Shown here: piece after piece, positions 7,903-16,034 of the stretch
How the letters are laid out: every line of letters starts with the position of its first letter
How positions within the stretch are numbered: the first letter of the stretch is position 1
Assembly (NCBI RefSeq): GCF_018118585.1
Contig: NZ_CP069421.1
Location: forward strand, 2,232,001-2,296,000
DNA: 64,000 nt
Origin: Aristaeella lactis
GTDB lineage: Bacteria; Bacillota; Clostridia; Christensenellales; Aristaeellaceae
Direction of reading: 5' to 3'
Made by a program: the position numbers and the translations under genes
Notes under the pieces: model-generated
Database searches by the model: none
Seen by the model: only the letters and a program-made list of their open reading frames with translations
What the model was told of the DNA's origin: nothing

Positions 7903-8415
7903 CTATTCTTCCTCACACGGCAAGTCTTCCACCACCGTCCCGGGGTCATCCCCGTTATCCTTCAGCAGCAAGAACAGATCCATTTCAGAATCATAGGTGA
8001 CCCAGGTGTTTCCTTTCCACATCCTGATCCGGATTATTTCATCATACTGTTTCTTTCCCTGATAACGGTTATCGAAGAAATACCCGTAACGGCCAAAGAC
8101 ATAGTCACCGTTTCCAAGCCAGCGGTTTTCCCCGTTCAGCTCCTCAGCATCACTGGAGATTTCCCCGTATTTTTCCCTTCCAAACATCATCAGCGAGTTA
8201 AAGACAAACTCCTTGAATTCCTTTATTCCCATGCGCCGGCCAACAGCCTCCGAAACAAATACATCCCCTGTTCCGAAAACGACTCCGGAATACCCATTGA
8301 TCCGTTCCGGATGTTTGATCCCGTATCCCTTCTGCAAAGCCCTGTGAACAGCATTAGGATCTTTTGCCTTTATGATCCTGTAGTAACCGACGACACATTC
8401 TTTCTTTCCTTCCAT
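7903..8415 (-). CDS. Unknown protein downstream of the S-box-like riboswitch
   Basis: A 170-residue soluble protein with no recognised family; it is rich in aromatic residues (FGRYGYFFDNRYQGKKQYDE) and ends in an acidic tail. The start at 8415 has AAAGGAG. It is the first gene after the riboswitch-terminator pair at 8461-8596 and is therefore predicted to be expressed when S-adenosylmethionine (or a related ligand) is scarce. That is unusual, because S-box genes normally encode methionine, cysteine or SAM metabolism proteins or transporters. Confidence 0.65.
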   Translation of the reverse strand: MEGKKECVVGYYRIIKAKDPNAVHRALQKGYGIKHPERINGYSGVVFGTGDVFVSEAVGRRMGIKEFKEFVFNSLMMFGREKYGEISSDAEELNGENRWLGNGDYVFGRYGYFFDNRYQGKKQYDEIIRIRMWKGNTWVTYDSEMDLFLLLKDNGDDPGTVVEDLPCEEE

Positions 8416-8460
8416 GTTCTTCCCTCTCCTTTCATCTGTCCGGCCATGAAGAGGGCAAAG

Positions 8461-8489
8461 AAAAAGTCCTATCGTTTCCGACAGGACTC
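8461..8489 (-). terminator. Riboswitch-controlled terminator
   Basis: Minus-strand stem GTCCTGTCG/CGATAGGAC with a GAAA tetraloop, followed by TTTTT. The 5' arm (8478-8486) can instead pair with nine bases of the aptamer P1 3' strand (8509-8517), giving a classical antiterminator. Confidence 0.85.
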
Positions 8490-8509
8490 TGTTCGCAGTA
8501 TCTTCTCAT

Positions 8510-8596
8510 CCTATCGGTCAAGCTTTGGCACCTTACCGTTTCCGGCAGGTTGTCGTGCGGTCACAGGGCTTGTCCCTCGCGCACTCTTCATAGGCG
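8510..8596 (-). ncRNA. S-box-like (SAM-I) riboswitch aptamer, variant
   Basis: Read on the minus strand: P1 CCUAU/AUAGG; the AAGAG element; P2 GUGCG/CGCAC around GAGGGAC..GCCC; ACAACC; P3 CCUGCCG/CGGUAAGG with GAAA; then GGUGCCAAAGC. The P2 loop CAAGC is fully complementary to GCUUG in J3/4, matching the S-box pseudoknot. The core deviates from the SAM-I consensus (CGACAACC rather than CGGCAACC, CAAG rather than CUGG), so ligand preference may differ. Architecture, pseudoknot and antiterminator together make a riboswitch very likely. Confidence 0.78.
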
Positions 8597-8651
8597 TTAT
8601 TCAGTTTACGTATATATTATTCTACCAATAATCGATTATTCCTGCTGACGC

Positions 8652-8858
8652 TCACCGCTGTGCCGCCGCGGCCCTTACGCACTCCGCGCAACCGGCCGGG
8701 TCGCACCCCAGTGTTTTCCGGCATTCCAGATCCACCTTAACCTCCGGCTCCGCGCCGGCCTTTTCCTTTTCCTCCCGGATCCGCTGTCTGAACAGCACCG
8801 TAAAGAATCCGATAAACGCGATATCCAGCAGGATATAAAACGCAATGATGATGTTCAC
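8652..8858 (-). CDS. Small membrane protein with Cys-rich tail
   Basis: A 68-residue protein starting at GTG 8858 behind a GGGGGAAG site. One N-terminal transmembrane helix (residues 3-22) is followed by a charged linker and a tail with four cysteines (CRKTLGCDPAGCAEC) that could bind metal. It lies 14 bases downstream of the coiled-coil gene at 8873 and is probably co-transcribed. No family is recognised. Confidence 0.6.
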   Translation of the reverse strand: MNIIIAFYILLDIAFIGFFTVLFRQRIREEKEKAGAEPEVKVDLECRKTLGCDPAGCAECVRAAAAQR

Positions 8859-8872
8859 AGTTCTTCCCCCAA

Positions 8873-9733
8873 TCAGGCGTACCCGTATTTCTTTGCGGAG
8901 AAGTACCTGTCATCCTCTTCCGGGAACTCGATCACCGGGACATCCGCGGCCATGGCGGCTGTCCGGACATTCCGTTCCAGTTCCTCCACCAGTTCCCGGT
9001 TTTCCAGGGCTTCGTTCCCGTTTCCGGGAATCTCCATAACCACTGGTTCAGCCGGAACCGCGGCAGCTTCCGCGCGGCGGATTTCCTGTTCCTTCCGCGC
9101 TTCTGCTTCCTCCCGGGCCTTCTGTTCCCTCTGGGCCTTCCGGGCTTCTATCTCCGCATGGATCCGGGCCATGCGCTCCTCCGCCTGCAGGCGGCGTTCT
9201 TCCTTCTGTGCTTCGATCTTCGCGCGCACAGCTTCCTGCTCTTCCCGGATCCTCTGTTCTGTTTCCGCATGGCGGGCTTTTTCCGCCGCCAGCCGCTCCT
9301 GCACCTGGGCCATGTGCTCCCGGAGCCGCGCTTCCCGTTCCGCCTGCCGCGCTTTCTCCACGGCAATGCGCTCATGGACTTTCTCCAGGCGTTCCTCCAC
9401 CCGAACCTCCCGTTCCGCCTGGCGGGCCCTTGCCGCGTCAATCCGCGCTTCCGCCCTCTCCAGGCGCTCTGCCACCCTTCCTTCCCAGGCGGCCCGCTGC
9501 GCCTTTCCGGTATCCCGCATCTCCTTCTTCGCGTCCTTCACGGCCTTCTTCACGGTTCTCCGGACGTCCCTGACCTTGTCATGGACGTCTTCCCGCACCC
9601 GGTTCATATCAAAGTTCCGCTTTCCGAAAATGCCGATCAGCACGCCAAACAAAAGTCCCCTTGTCAGGGCCCTGAAACTATGCCGTCCAATCACACAAGC
9701 GCCGACAAACAACGCACCCAGCAGCGAAAACAT
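8873..9733 (-). CDS. Membrane-anchored long coiled-coil protein
   Basis: A 286-residue protein: two short hydrophobic segments in the first 35 residues, then about 180 residues of Glu/Arg/Ala-rich coiled coil with internal near-repeats of the type RQAEREARLREHM and ERLAAEKARHAE, then a flexible C-terminal region. Low-complexity composition explains the long serine/arginine-rich frames on the opposite strand. The likely role is structural or scaffolding at the membrane; nothing more specific is visible. Start 9733 follows AAAGGAGAG. Followed closely by the 8652 gene. Confidence 0.75.
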   Translation of the reverse strand: MFSLLGALFVGACVIGRHSFRALTRGLLFGVLIGIFGKRNFDMNRVREDVHDKVRDVRRTVKKAVKDAKKEMRDTGKAQRAAWEGRVAERLERAEARIDAARARQAEREVRVEERLEKVHERIAVEKARQAEREARLREHMAQVQERLAAEKARHAETEQRIREEQEAVRAKIEAQKEERRLQAEERMARIHAEIEARKAQREQKAREEAEARKEQEIRRAEAAAVPAEPVVMEIPGNGNEALENRELVEELERNVRTAAMAADVPVIEFPEEDDRYFSAKKYGYA

Positions 9734-10085
9734 GATTCTCTCTCCTTTCCCGGTTCATCCCCCGGTATATGAAAAGGATACTGCCATCCAAACCCGCAAA
9801 ACAGATTCAGTAAGGAGCAATAGCAGGGGTTATTTCTCCCAATTCCGCCCAACAGTCCGGCTCAGGCACGCGCGCGGAAAAGCTCTGCTCCCCTGACATC
9901 ATAAGCGTACACTAAACGCGCCCGCGAAACACGAACAGCCGGTTGGAATGTAATTAGAATTCAATTAAAAAAAACGAAGCCAAAGATCTTTACCTGAAAA
10001 CAAGAAGCCATCTCAAATTCTTTACTTTCACGTCCAAAAATAAGAGAAAAAGTAAAGATCTAAACAAATCAAAAACCAACAAAAA

Positions 10086-10113
10086 ATGACAGGAGCTCCG
10101 TATCTCCTGTCAT
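10086..10113 (-). terminator. Strong Rho-independent terminator in the 9.7-10.4 kb gap
   Basis: Stem ATGACAGGAG/CTCCTGTCAT with an 8-base loop followed on the minus strand by TTTTTTG. It lies just after a tiny reading frame (10119-10190). The rest of the 9734-10423 gap shows no convincing gene. Confidence 0.8.
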
Positions 10114-10118
10114 CCGGT

Positions 10119-10190
10119 TTATCCATCGGGTTTCATCTGTACGCAAGTATTGGTCAGCCTGGTTTTTACACCCGGTATCCGATCGATCAC
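10119..10190 (-). CDS. Possible 23-residue small protein
   Basis: A GTG-start frame (MIDRIPGVKTRLTNTCVQMK, then PDG and stop) preceded by AAAGGAAAACGAGGTG-type Shine-Dalgarno sequence and followed six bases later by a strong terminator. The compact gene-terminator layout argues it is expressed, but no homologue is known to me. It could equally be the tail of a decayed gene. Confidence 0.3.
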   Translation of the reverse strand: MIDRIPGVKTRLTNTCVQMKPDG

Positions 10191-10385
10191 CTCGTTTTCC
10201 TTTCAAAACTTTAGTATTGGTTCAGTAAAGGTTTCCGTATGATGAGTTGTTGTATTTTATGATGCGCACAGACTCCGTATGAAACCCATGGAAATACTTC
10301 CATACTATTAGACGTCAAAAAGGGGGAATTTGTTTTCATCTGTCTACTGTTTTTTGAAAGAATCTTCACCGCGTACAATTAAATC

Positions 10386-10409
10386 ACCGGCAGCTTTTCA
10401 GCTGCCGGT
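10386..10409 (-). terminator. Terminator of the 10424 gene
   Basis: Ten-base perfect stem ACCGGCAGCT/AGCTGCCGGT with loop TTTC, just past the stop of the minus-strand gene at 10424; the downstream T-run is weak. Confidence 0.6.
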
Positions 10410-10423
10410 AACCATCATGTTGA

Positions 10424-10678
10424 TTAATCGATATTTCCAGCGGGCCTGGAAGGATCAATACTGGAATACCATCGTTCCGTCTTACCACAGGAACATCTGT
10501 ATACATTTATATGCAGATTTTGTGAAGGCTTATTGTATGAATACCAGAATTCATCAAACTTATGCACATGTCCACCGCCATCATCTTTCAGCACCACATC
10601 CGCAAAGGCGTTAATAACAGCAAATACCGAAACAATAATCAGGCATATGGCTATCAGTTTTTTAACATTATTCTTCAT
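10424..10678 (-). CDS. Small secreted CxCG protein (unknown)
   Basis: Starts at ATG 10678 behind AAGGAG; an upstream in-frame ATG lacks this signal. About 84 residues: signal peptide MKNNVKKLIAICLIIVSVF with cleavage near AFA, then a short His/Tyr-rich body with a CSCGK motif. Similar layout to the secreted proteins at 3177 and 10794; the pair 10424/10794 is probably one transcription unit or a tandem duplicate set. Function unknown. Confidence 0.65.
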   Translation of the reverse strand: MKNNVKKLIAICLIIVSVFAVINAFADVVLKDDGGGHVHKFDEFWYSYNKPSQNLHINVYRCSCGKTERWYSSIDPSRPAGNID

Positions 10679-10793
10679 TTTCTGTCTCCTTAATGATGAA
10701 TTTGTTGGATAGACCATCCTATATGTGTATCACTTATACATAAATGATCAAACCGCTTTATTGAAGTCGATCACAAAACATTTATCCAAATTA

Positions 10794-11324
10794 TCAATGG
10801 TCTGTATAGTAATAGTAACCACAATCACATGCGTGTTTTCTTTTACGCCCCTGAGGCGTTTCTTCCCATGTTACCTTGTTAAAAATGTGGCCTGAAAAGT
10901 ACGATGTATGTTCTTCAACATCACCGCCGCAACCAGGGAATCCACAACTATAGAATTTTGAGACCATGACAAAATGCTGCGTTGAAGGATTTTCTAAGCT
11001 TTGGCATTTTGATGTATAGATCCGCCGTGGTGTATTACTTGCTTTAAAATGAGGCTTACTATCGTTTACTATTGTTCCACCATCATTCCAGTCACAATGC
11101 GGATTTTGGCAGCGTCTCCAGGCTGTATAATGGAAGAAATGACTAGAATCATTCCATCCATCTAATGTATCGGCACTATATGTTGTTGCTGTTACATGGC
11201 CTCCACCCATGCAGTTGTAATCCTGTTCTGTATAGTATTCACCCTCTTTTGTTACAGTAGCTAAAGCAGGAATTACAGCGAGTATCAAAACAATCAAAGC
11301 AAGATAAAACAGTATTTTTTTCAT
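10794..11324 (-). CDS. Secreted Cys-rich protein (unknown)
   Basis: 176 residues with a signal peptide (MKKILFYLALIVLILAV, cleavage near ALA at residue 22). The mature part carries about nine cysteines arranged as CQNPHCDW, CGFPGCGG and CDCG, suggesting zinc ribbons or disulphides outside the cell. RBS GGAGGAG precedes ATG 11324. Unknown family; related in style to 3177 and 10424. AT-rich composition marks the start of the accessory island. Confidence 0.7.
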   Translation of the reverse strand: MKKILFYLALIVLILAVIPALATVTKEGEYYTEQDYNCMGGGHVTATTYSADTLDGWNDSSHFFHYTAWRRCQNPHCDWNDGGTIVNDSKPHFKASNTPRRIYTSKCQSLENPSTQHFVMVSKFYSCGFPGCGGDVEEHTSYFSGHIFNKVTWEETPQGRKRKHACDCGYYYYTDH

Positions 11325-11545
11325 TTACTCCTCCTTCTACAATCAAATATCATTTTGTTCATAGATTCTTGTATAATGTATTGATTAAAGCTTTATGCGC
11401 GCAAAAGTACAATCCGTACGAATTTCTTTGGAACCGTTCCATATATAAAACGATTTACAAATGCAAATTTGTCCCATTTTTGCATCTTTGTCCAATTTGC
11501 CCAGTCTGCCGTATCCTTCACATTCATCGCAAACGAATAATTCAT

Positions 11546-11608
11546 ATGCCAAAGCAGCACATTGCTTTGGCATAATTCATTGCCTTCTGAACCGGAGATT
11601 CAGAAGGC
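11546..11608. repeat. Hairpin array 3: two palindromes with AATTCAT spacer
   Basis: Stems 11546-11556/11563-11573 (ATGCCAAAGCA) and 11582-11591/11599-11608 (GCCTTCTGAA) are separated by AATTCAT, and another TAATTCAT precedes the first. The same grammar as arrays 1 and 2 occurs with different stems. A direct repeat GAGGGGAACCG follows twice (11611 and 11627). It lies just downstream of the minus-strand gene ending at 11641. Confidence 0.65.
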
Positions 11609-11640
11609 ACGAGGGGAACCGTTTTTGAGGGGAACCGCTG

Positions 11641-12249
11641 TCACATTTTCTCATTATTGAACCGTTTCATCGCTCCCTTATACTGCGTAAGCATAAGTGC
11701 CACATCACTGTATGTTCTCCCATTACATCCATCTCCACCTGTTCCATTCTCCGATGAATGTCCCTGTTCCGCTTCAGCCTTTAATTCTGCATTTTCTATA
11801 AGATCCAGATATTGCCCGTATTCTTCATTTCCCATCAGTTCTTTCAACGGCTCCAGGATGCTGTTGATCTTCCTGATCTTATAGGGGTTGACCGGATCAT
11901 CCGGTTTCCTCCTGCTCTGGAGCTGGAATTCATAGTACATCTGGTCAAACAGTTCCCTCAGCATAACGAACTGCTTCTTGTCCTTCTCATAGTTCTTCGC
12001 TGCTGTTTTCTGTTCTTCGTTCATTTCCTTATCCCCCGTGAAATACTGATGATAGTTCTCATTGGGAAGCATCATATCCGGCATGGAAGGGATCCGGATC
12101 CCGATGATCTTTCTTTCCGGAAGCATATATTTCCTGACCGGGTCATACGTTCTCCCGGTCACGTACTGAACATATTCACTGCCCTTCTTTTTCTTGAAGG
12201 TGATTTTCCCTGGTGCGTCCGGGATCAGTACCGGTTCATTATCGTACAT
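11641..12249 (-). CDS. Unknown protein following the terminase genes
   Basis: 202 residues. The N-terminus (YVQYVTGRTYDPVRKYMLPE and RKIIGI) resembles the N-terminal domain of some IS4/IS1634-group transposases, but no DDE catalytic region follows; instead there is an alpha-helical, charged body with LELFDQMYYEF-like helices. RBS GGAGGG precedes ATG 12249. It lies 12 bases after the TerL gene, so it probably belongs to the same phage-derived unit. Identity uncertain; either a phage structural/packaging accessory or a domesticated transposase N-domain. Confidence 0.5.
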   Translation of the reverse strand: MYDNEPVLIPDAPGKITFKKKKGSEYVQYVTGRTYDPVRKYMLPERKIIGIRIPSMPDMMLPNENYHQYFTGDKEMNEEQKTAAKNYEKDKKQFVMLRELFDQMYYEFQLQSRRKPDDPVNPYKIRKINSILEPLKELMGNEEYGQYLDLIENAELKAEAEQGHSSENGTGGDGCNGRTYSDVALMLTQYKGAMKRFNNEKM

Positions 12250-12261
12250 TCATTCCCTCCA

Positions 12262-13623
12262 TCAGCCCGGTTTCGGTTCCCAGCTGCGCGTAAGATAATA
12301 CCTGCATACTGTCGCGGCCGAATCCGGAGCGTCATCATGTTCCGCCTGCTCTGTGTAATTCACGATCTGCCGGATATAGCCCGGATCTGTCCCCGGTAAA
12401 AAGTAGATATCTTTCCAGCATTTATACAGATAGGTCAGTATTTTGATTCTTTTGTTCTGGCTTTCATGATAAGTCCTGCTCCAGATATTCTGGGCCATCA
12501 GGGTGTTTTTCAGAAAGCCGTGATCGGCATTGCTCTCACACATGATCCTCCAGCATCCAAATCGTTTGATCTCTTCTATGATCTGCGGAAGGATTCTCTG
12601 TACATCCTGGTGCCATAATCTTCCATACATAAAAATTTTTTCATCCTGGCGGGATCTTCTGGCGATCGTTAACGCGGTATAATCCTGTCCGCCAAAGGCC
12701 GCGTCTATATGTGCTTCAATTCCATATACTCCTCCATATTTATCGTCCAGTTCTTCTTTGGTTACAAACTTCGGCGGTTCCGTAAATATCAGCTCGCTGC
12801 TGGCCAGCAGTTTCAGTTCATAGTTCGCCGCGAACAGTCTCGGTGCCATGGATTTCTGAAGTTTGGCAAGCTGTTCCTTGCTGATGAGTCCGGTGGTATA
12901 GCAGTCATACCGGTGAATGTTCGGCATCTTCCGGAACACATCCCTCTTGTGCCATGGCGTACCGAGATTAATGATCCGCCCTCCGCGGTTCCGGATGTTC
13001 TGCAGTTCATCATACTGCAGTTTGGTATGCTCCCGTTCCGCGGCGGACTGGTAGTCCTGGATATTGCAGATATCGTCCGTGATCACATACTGGGCATGTT
13101 TTCCGGTGATGGAGCTTTTGATGCCAAGTCCCAGCAGCTGTGGCGCTCCCATAGGAGAATTCCAGAGATTAGTGGATATCTGGTCCACGTTTTCTGTCAC
13201 GATCTCCACCGGTTTCCCGTGAAAGATCATGCTGATATCGCTCATGATCTGCTGTTTCAGGATCTTGGTCACCATCCGCAGCATTTCCGCCACATCGTTA
13301 TCCGCCTTCCGCAGGAAGATGATGTTATGTGTCGGGTCCAGGATCATGATCATGGCAATGGCCACCGCCAGGCTGGAAGACTTATAGCTTCCCCGGTGGG
13401 CCTGCAGGGTATAATCCTCTGTTCCGAAGACGATTTCCCTGATCCACATCCCATGCAGTGGTGTCAGGTCTTCGAAGCCGATCTGCTTGCCGATCTCTTC
13501 GGGATGCTTCAGCAGCTCTTTCGCTGCGTCTTCCGGACTATACCTGATTTTCTTACTCTTCGTCGTTTTCGCCGTACTCTTCTTCGAAGTTATCCTCTTC
13601 GTCTTCCGCGGAGGTCTCGCCAT
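12262..13623 (-). CDS. Phage large terminase subunit (TerL)
   Basis: About 454 residues. ATPase: adenine/Walker A region LQAHRGSYKSSSLAVAI and Walker B YVITDDIC, followed by the coupling motif region LGTPWH. Nuclease domain: HIDAAFGGQDYTALTI with later acidic residues (CESNADHGF, HDDAPDSAAT). TerL packages DNA into proheads. The start MARPPRK at 13623 has GGAGG at spacing six, and overlaps the end of TerS by about 70 bases. No portal, capsid or tail genes follow, so this is an orphan packaging cassette. Confidence 0.88.
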   Translation of the reverse strand: MARPPRKTKRITSKKSTAKTTKSKKIRYSPEDAAKELLKHPEEIGKQIGFEDLTPLHGMWIREIVFGTEDYTLQAHRGSYKSSSLAVAIAMIMILDPTHNIIFLRKADNDVAEMLRMVTKILKQQIMSDISMIFHGKPVEIVTENVDQISTNLWNSPMGAPQLLGLGIKSSITGKHAQYVITDDICNIQDYQSAAEREHTKLQYDELQNIRNRGGRIINLGTPWHKRDVFRKMPNIHRYDCYTTGLISKEQLAKLQKSMAPRLFAANYELKLLASSELIFTEPPKFVTKEELDDKYGGVYGIEAHIDAAFGGQDYTALTIARRSRQDEKIFMYGRLWHQDVQRILPQIIEEIKRFGCWRIMCESNADHGFLKNTLMAQNIWSRTYHESQNKRIKILTYLYKCWKDIYFLPGTDPGYIRQIVNYTEQAEHDDAPDSAATVCRYYLTRSWEPKPG

Positions 13624-13942
13624 AGTCCACCTCCTCTTCATTCTCATCCTTTACCGGATTGCTGAGTGCGTAATCCTGATTCATGTTGCCTTCTTCCTTG
13701 ATCTCCCGGGCAATGGCGATCAGCCGGTTCTCTGAATCCTTCAGGGTTCCTCCGCCGGTTGTCAGGTGGATCGTTGTGTCCGGCTTTCCCAGCGTTCTTT
13801 CCAGGATAAACCCGATGATCTGTGCCTTGGTCGGCGCCGGTGTGTGCGGATCCCGCAGCATGTCCCCCATGGCCTCAATGGCATCCGGAGCCAGCTTCCG
13901 GATCTTGTTGTTCAGTGTTTTATTCTCTTCCGGTTTCGGCAT
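13553..13942 (-). CDS. Putative phage small terminase subunit (TerS)
   Basis: About 129 residues starting MPKPEENKT behind GGGAGGG. The helical segment APDAIEAMGDMLRDPHTPAP and the LERTLGKPD element are typical of short TerS-like DNA-binding subunits; the last 45 residues are highly acidic (EEEVDYGETSAEDEEDNFEE). Position directly upstream of and overlapping TerL supports the assignment. Confidence 0.7.
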   Translation of the reverse strand: MPKPEENKTLNNKIRKLAPDAIEAMGDMLRDPHTPAPTKAQIIGFILERTLGKPDTTIHLTTGGGTLKDSENRLIAIAREIKEEGNMNQDYALSNPVKDENEEEVDYGETSAEDEEDNFEEEYGENDEE

Positions 13943-14040
13943 GTTACATCCCTCCCGCATTTTGATGCCTGGCCGCCCGTTCTGCAGCCCGCCACATTAA
14001 CAAATAGATTCTTTGTCAGACATCCGTCATTCAGGGTACA

Positions 14041-14074
14041 AAAAAACCAGGGATCCGCTTGGAATCTCTGGTTT
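14041..14074 (-). terminator. Terminator upstream of the terminase genes
   Basis: An 11-bp stem AAACCAGAGAT/ATCCCTGGTTT (one G-U pair) followed by TTTTT on the minus strand. A related CCAGAGATT hairpin lies at 19947-19984 beyond the right inverted repeat, consistent with both being copies of one phage segment. Confidence 0.65.
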
Positions 14075-14170
14075 CGCATTTTAATGATAAACCCGGCACC
14101 TGCTGTATTTCAAGTGTACGCTAACTGTCACTCAACTGTAAATTTACTGCCTGGTTACTGCCGCCTCACT

Positions 14171-14290
14171 AAAATACTCCCCGTAAACTTAAAATACTCC
14201 CCGTAAACTGGACATACGAATCAACTTAAATCCCATTTTGTGGACACGAAATCAACTCAAAATCCCAAAGTGTGGATATGAATGTTACTG
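14171..14290. mobile_element. Relic resembling an IS21-type terminal repeat end
   Basis: A 20-bp tandem (AAAATACTCCCCGTAAACTT, 14171-14210) is followed by three 32-bp-spaced iterons beginning GGACAY (14210, 14242, 14274) that share ATCAACTYAAAATCCC. The last runs into ATGAATGTTACTGAGAAAGA, reminiscent of the start of istA, but stops after 11 codons. GGGGAGTATTTTA at 14336-14348 is the inverse of the tandem motif. Multiple iterated ends are typical of IS21; no transposase remains. Confidence 0.4.
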
Positions 14291-14385
14291 AGAAAGACAA
14301 GGAGATAAGGTAGTAGATTCATGTGTCCTTGACATGGGGAGTATTTTATACCCTACCATGTAAAAAAGTCCTTGACATTTACACC

Positions 14386-14517
14386 CTTCCCCCTGCCGCG
14401 GTGGCCCCCCCTTTTCTCCCGGTGCCGCAAGCCGTCTGGGAAAGTTAAACTTGTACCGTTTCAAGCGAAATGAGCGCACCGTTGGTGCGAAATAGATGTA
14501 CCGTTTTTCCGGAATTT
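14386..14517. repeat. Left inverted repeat of the Thoeris-like cassette
   Basis: Its reverse complement aligns with 19672-19868: both contain GAAATTCCGGA-like starts, the GCTCATTYCG-TTGAAACGG block, and the GC-rich TACCGGGAGAAAAGGGGGG / CCACCGCGGCAGGGGG run. The right copy carries an extra stretch of about 50 bases. The GC-rich run upstream of TerS suggests the repeat derives from a phage packaging (cos/pac) region. Confidence 0.7.
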
Positions 14518-14577
14518 GCAGGCGAACAACAGATACCTGTTGTTTGCCTTTTATGCATTTATTTGATGTTTATCCTA

Positions 14578-16011
14578 TTAATTTAAGCCCATCTGTCTAT
14601 GCTTGTCTTTTATTATTTTTATAATCGCTTCAATAAGAATATCAGCATCTGTTTCTTTCTCTAAAACATCTATATAATCCGTCAAGTATACATAATCCTT
14701 TATATTATCCTTTATTTCATCAAGTATTTTCTTGGCGGCATACCCTGTAGAACCTACTGGTATAATAAGATTTCCTTGCTTCTTGGCGATTTCAAACTCC
14801 TCCATACATCCAGGAGATTCCACCATTTCCCCATCTATTATTTTATTACCAAAGACAAAGATCGAAACACCAGTTTCAACAATCATATCATTTCGGTATT
14901 GTTGTCTCTGTTTTCGTTTCTCTTCAGGATCAATAATATCTAATGGAAAAGGACGCAAGCACAAATGCTCATCTACATGTTTGTATTTTTCTGAATATAT
15001 TGTTTTTAAAGCGCCATTGACAACAGCTGAACCTATACCCCAGCCAAAACCAGATGTGATTTTACAATTGGCATGAACTAGTTCACCTGCCAATTTCGCA
15101 ACAAACGATTCCGCTGATGCTTTATCCCATGGGCTTGAAAACTCAACCGCACTTCCAGAAACAAATACATTCCTCATCTTAGTTGCTTTTTCAATATCTC
15201 TTAAAATATCTGTGATTTCAGCAAACGAATCAACAAATACGGTTTGAATACTATAATTCTTTAAATTTTCTTCTTGTAGTTCCTGCCTTGCTCTGAAATA
15301 TGCATACAGTTCCGGATCACCTGGATAATCTGATTCCTGTACTCTACGAACAAAACAGAAATGTTCTTTTGCATTATCACCAATCAAAGAATGTATCTGT
15401 CCAAGAACATAGTCTAAGTTCGGATCCTGGAAACTGAAGCCAATAAATAAAAATGTCTTTGAAATCAAGTCACCTTTTAATATGGTTCTGAACAATGGGT
15501 ATTTTATTTGATACAATTCATAATCTGTTTTTGTCAAAACAGCCATATCCGGTTCTTTCACATCACCATGCATTTTATATACTACAGCGTCTCTGTCAGG
15601 AAGTATGTAAGATAACTGCCTATAGTTATACTTAACATCAGGGTTTCGATTGGCATTTTTTATCCCATTCTCAAGTAATTCATCATAATTCGTTGTCCAA
15701 TACGTAAAAATGGGCAATCTGGACAAAATCTTTATGTTTTCATTAGTTGAAACTTCTTTTGAGAAAGCATCAAGTATTGCTTGACTTGTTGGTGTTCCTG
15801 GTCTTTTATTTTTATAGAATTGAGCAACAGATAGCAAATCGTATTCCTTATCAACATCAAGACCTATCTCTTCTGCAAGAGGACGTAGCAGCCCTCTCCA
15901 ATCAACATATCCCGATGAACGAGATAATCCAGCACCAGCAAAAACAGCCGCATTTCCTTCATGTATGGCTTTTACATAACGTCGTATTAGTGTTTTTTTG
16001 TTTACGGACAT
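14578..16011 (-). CDS. thsA: ThsA: SIR2-SLOG NADase effector of a Thoeris-like system
   Basis: A 477-residue protein, the usual ThsA length. Residues 1-280 are a SIR2-like NADase: FAGAGLS (24-30), TTNYD with Asn108, and YKMHGD with His148 correspond to the catalytic Asn/His pair of Bacillus cereus ThsA. LFIGFSFQDPNLDY closes the domain. Residues about 285-477 are a SLOG sensor (VFVSGSAVEF, ITSGFGWGIGSAVVNGAL, LRPFP) that in ThsA binds cyclic ADP-ribose isomers made by a TIR partner, switching on NAD depletion and abortive infection. The MSVNKK start (16011) has AAAAGGAGG. The upstream gene ends 23 bases before it and encodes a SEFIR/TIR-like domain protein. Confidence 0.93.
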   Translation of the reverse strand: MSVNKKTLIRRYVKAIHEGNAAVFAGAGLSRSSGYVDWRGLLRPLAEEIGLDVDKEYDLLSVAQFYKNKRPGTPTSQAILDAFSKEVSTNENIKILSRLPIFTYWTTNYDELLENGIKNANRNPDVKYNYRQLSYILPDRDAVVYKMHGDVKEPDMAVLTKTDYELYQIKYPLFRTILKGDLISKTFLFIGFSFQDPNLDYVLGQIHSLIGDNAKEHFCFVRRVQESDYPGDPELYAYFRARQELQEENLKNYSIQTVFVDSFAEITDILRDIEKATKMRNVFVSGSAVEFSSPWDKASAESFVAKLAGELVHANCKITSGFGWGIGSAVVNGALKTIYSEKYKHVDEHLCLRPFPLDIIDPEEKRKQRQQYRNDMIVETGVSIFVFGNKIIDGEMVESPGCMEEFEIAKKQGNLIIPVGSTGYAAKKILDEIKDNIKDYVYLTDYIDVLEKETDADILIEAIIKIIKDKHRQMGLN

Positions 16012-16034
16012 TGTTGTTTTCCTCCTTTTCTTAT

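Noticed and set aside
8952-9896. A 314-codon Ser/Arg-rich plus-strand frame
   Set aside because: Mirror of the Glu/Arg coiled coil on the minus strand; no independent features.
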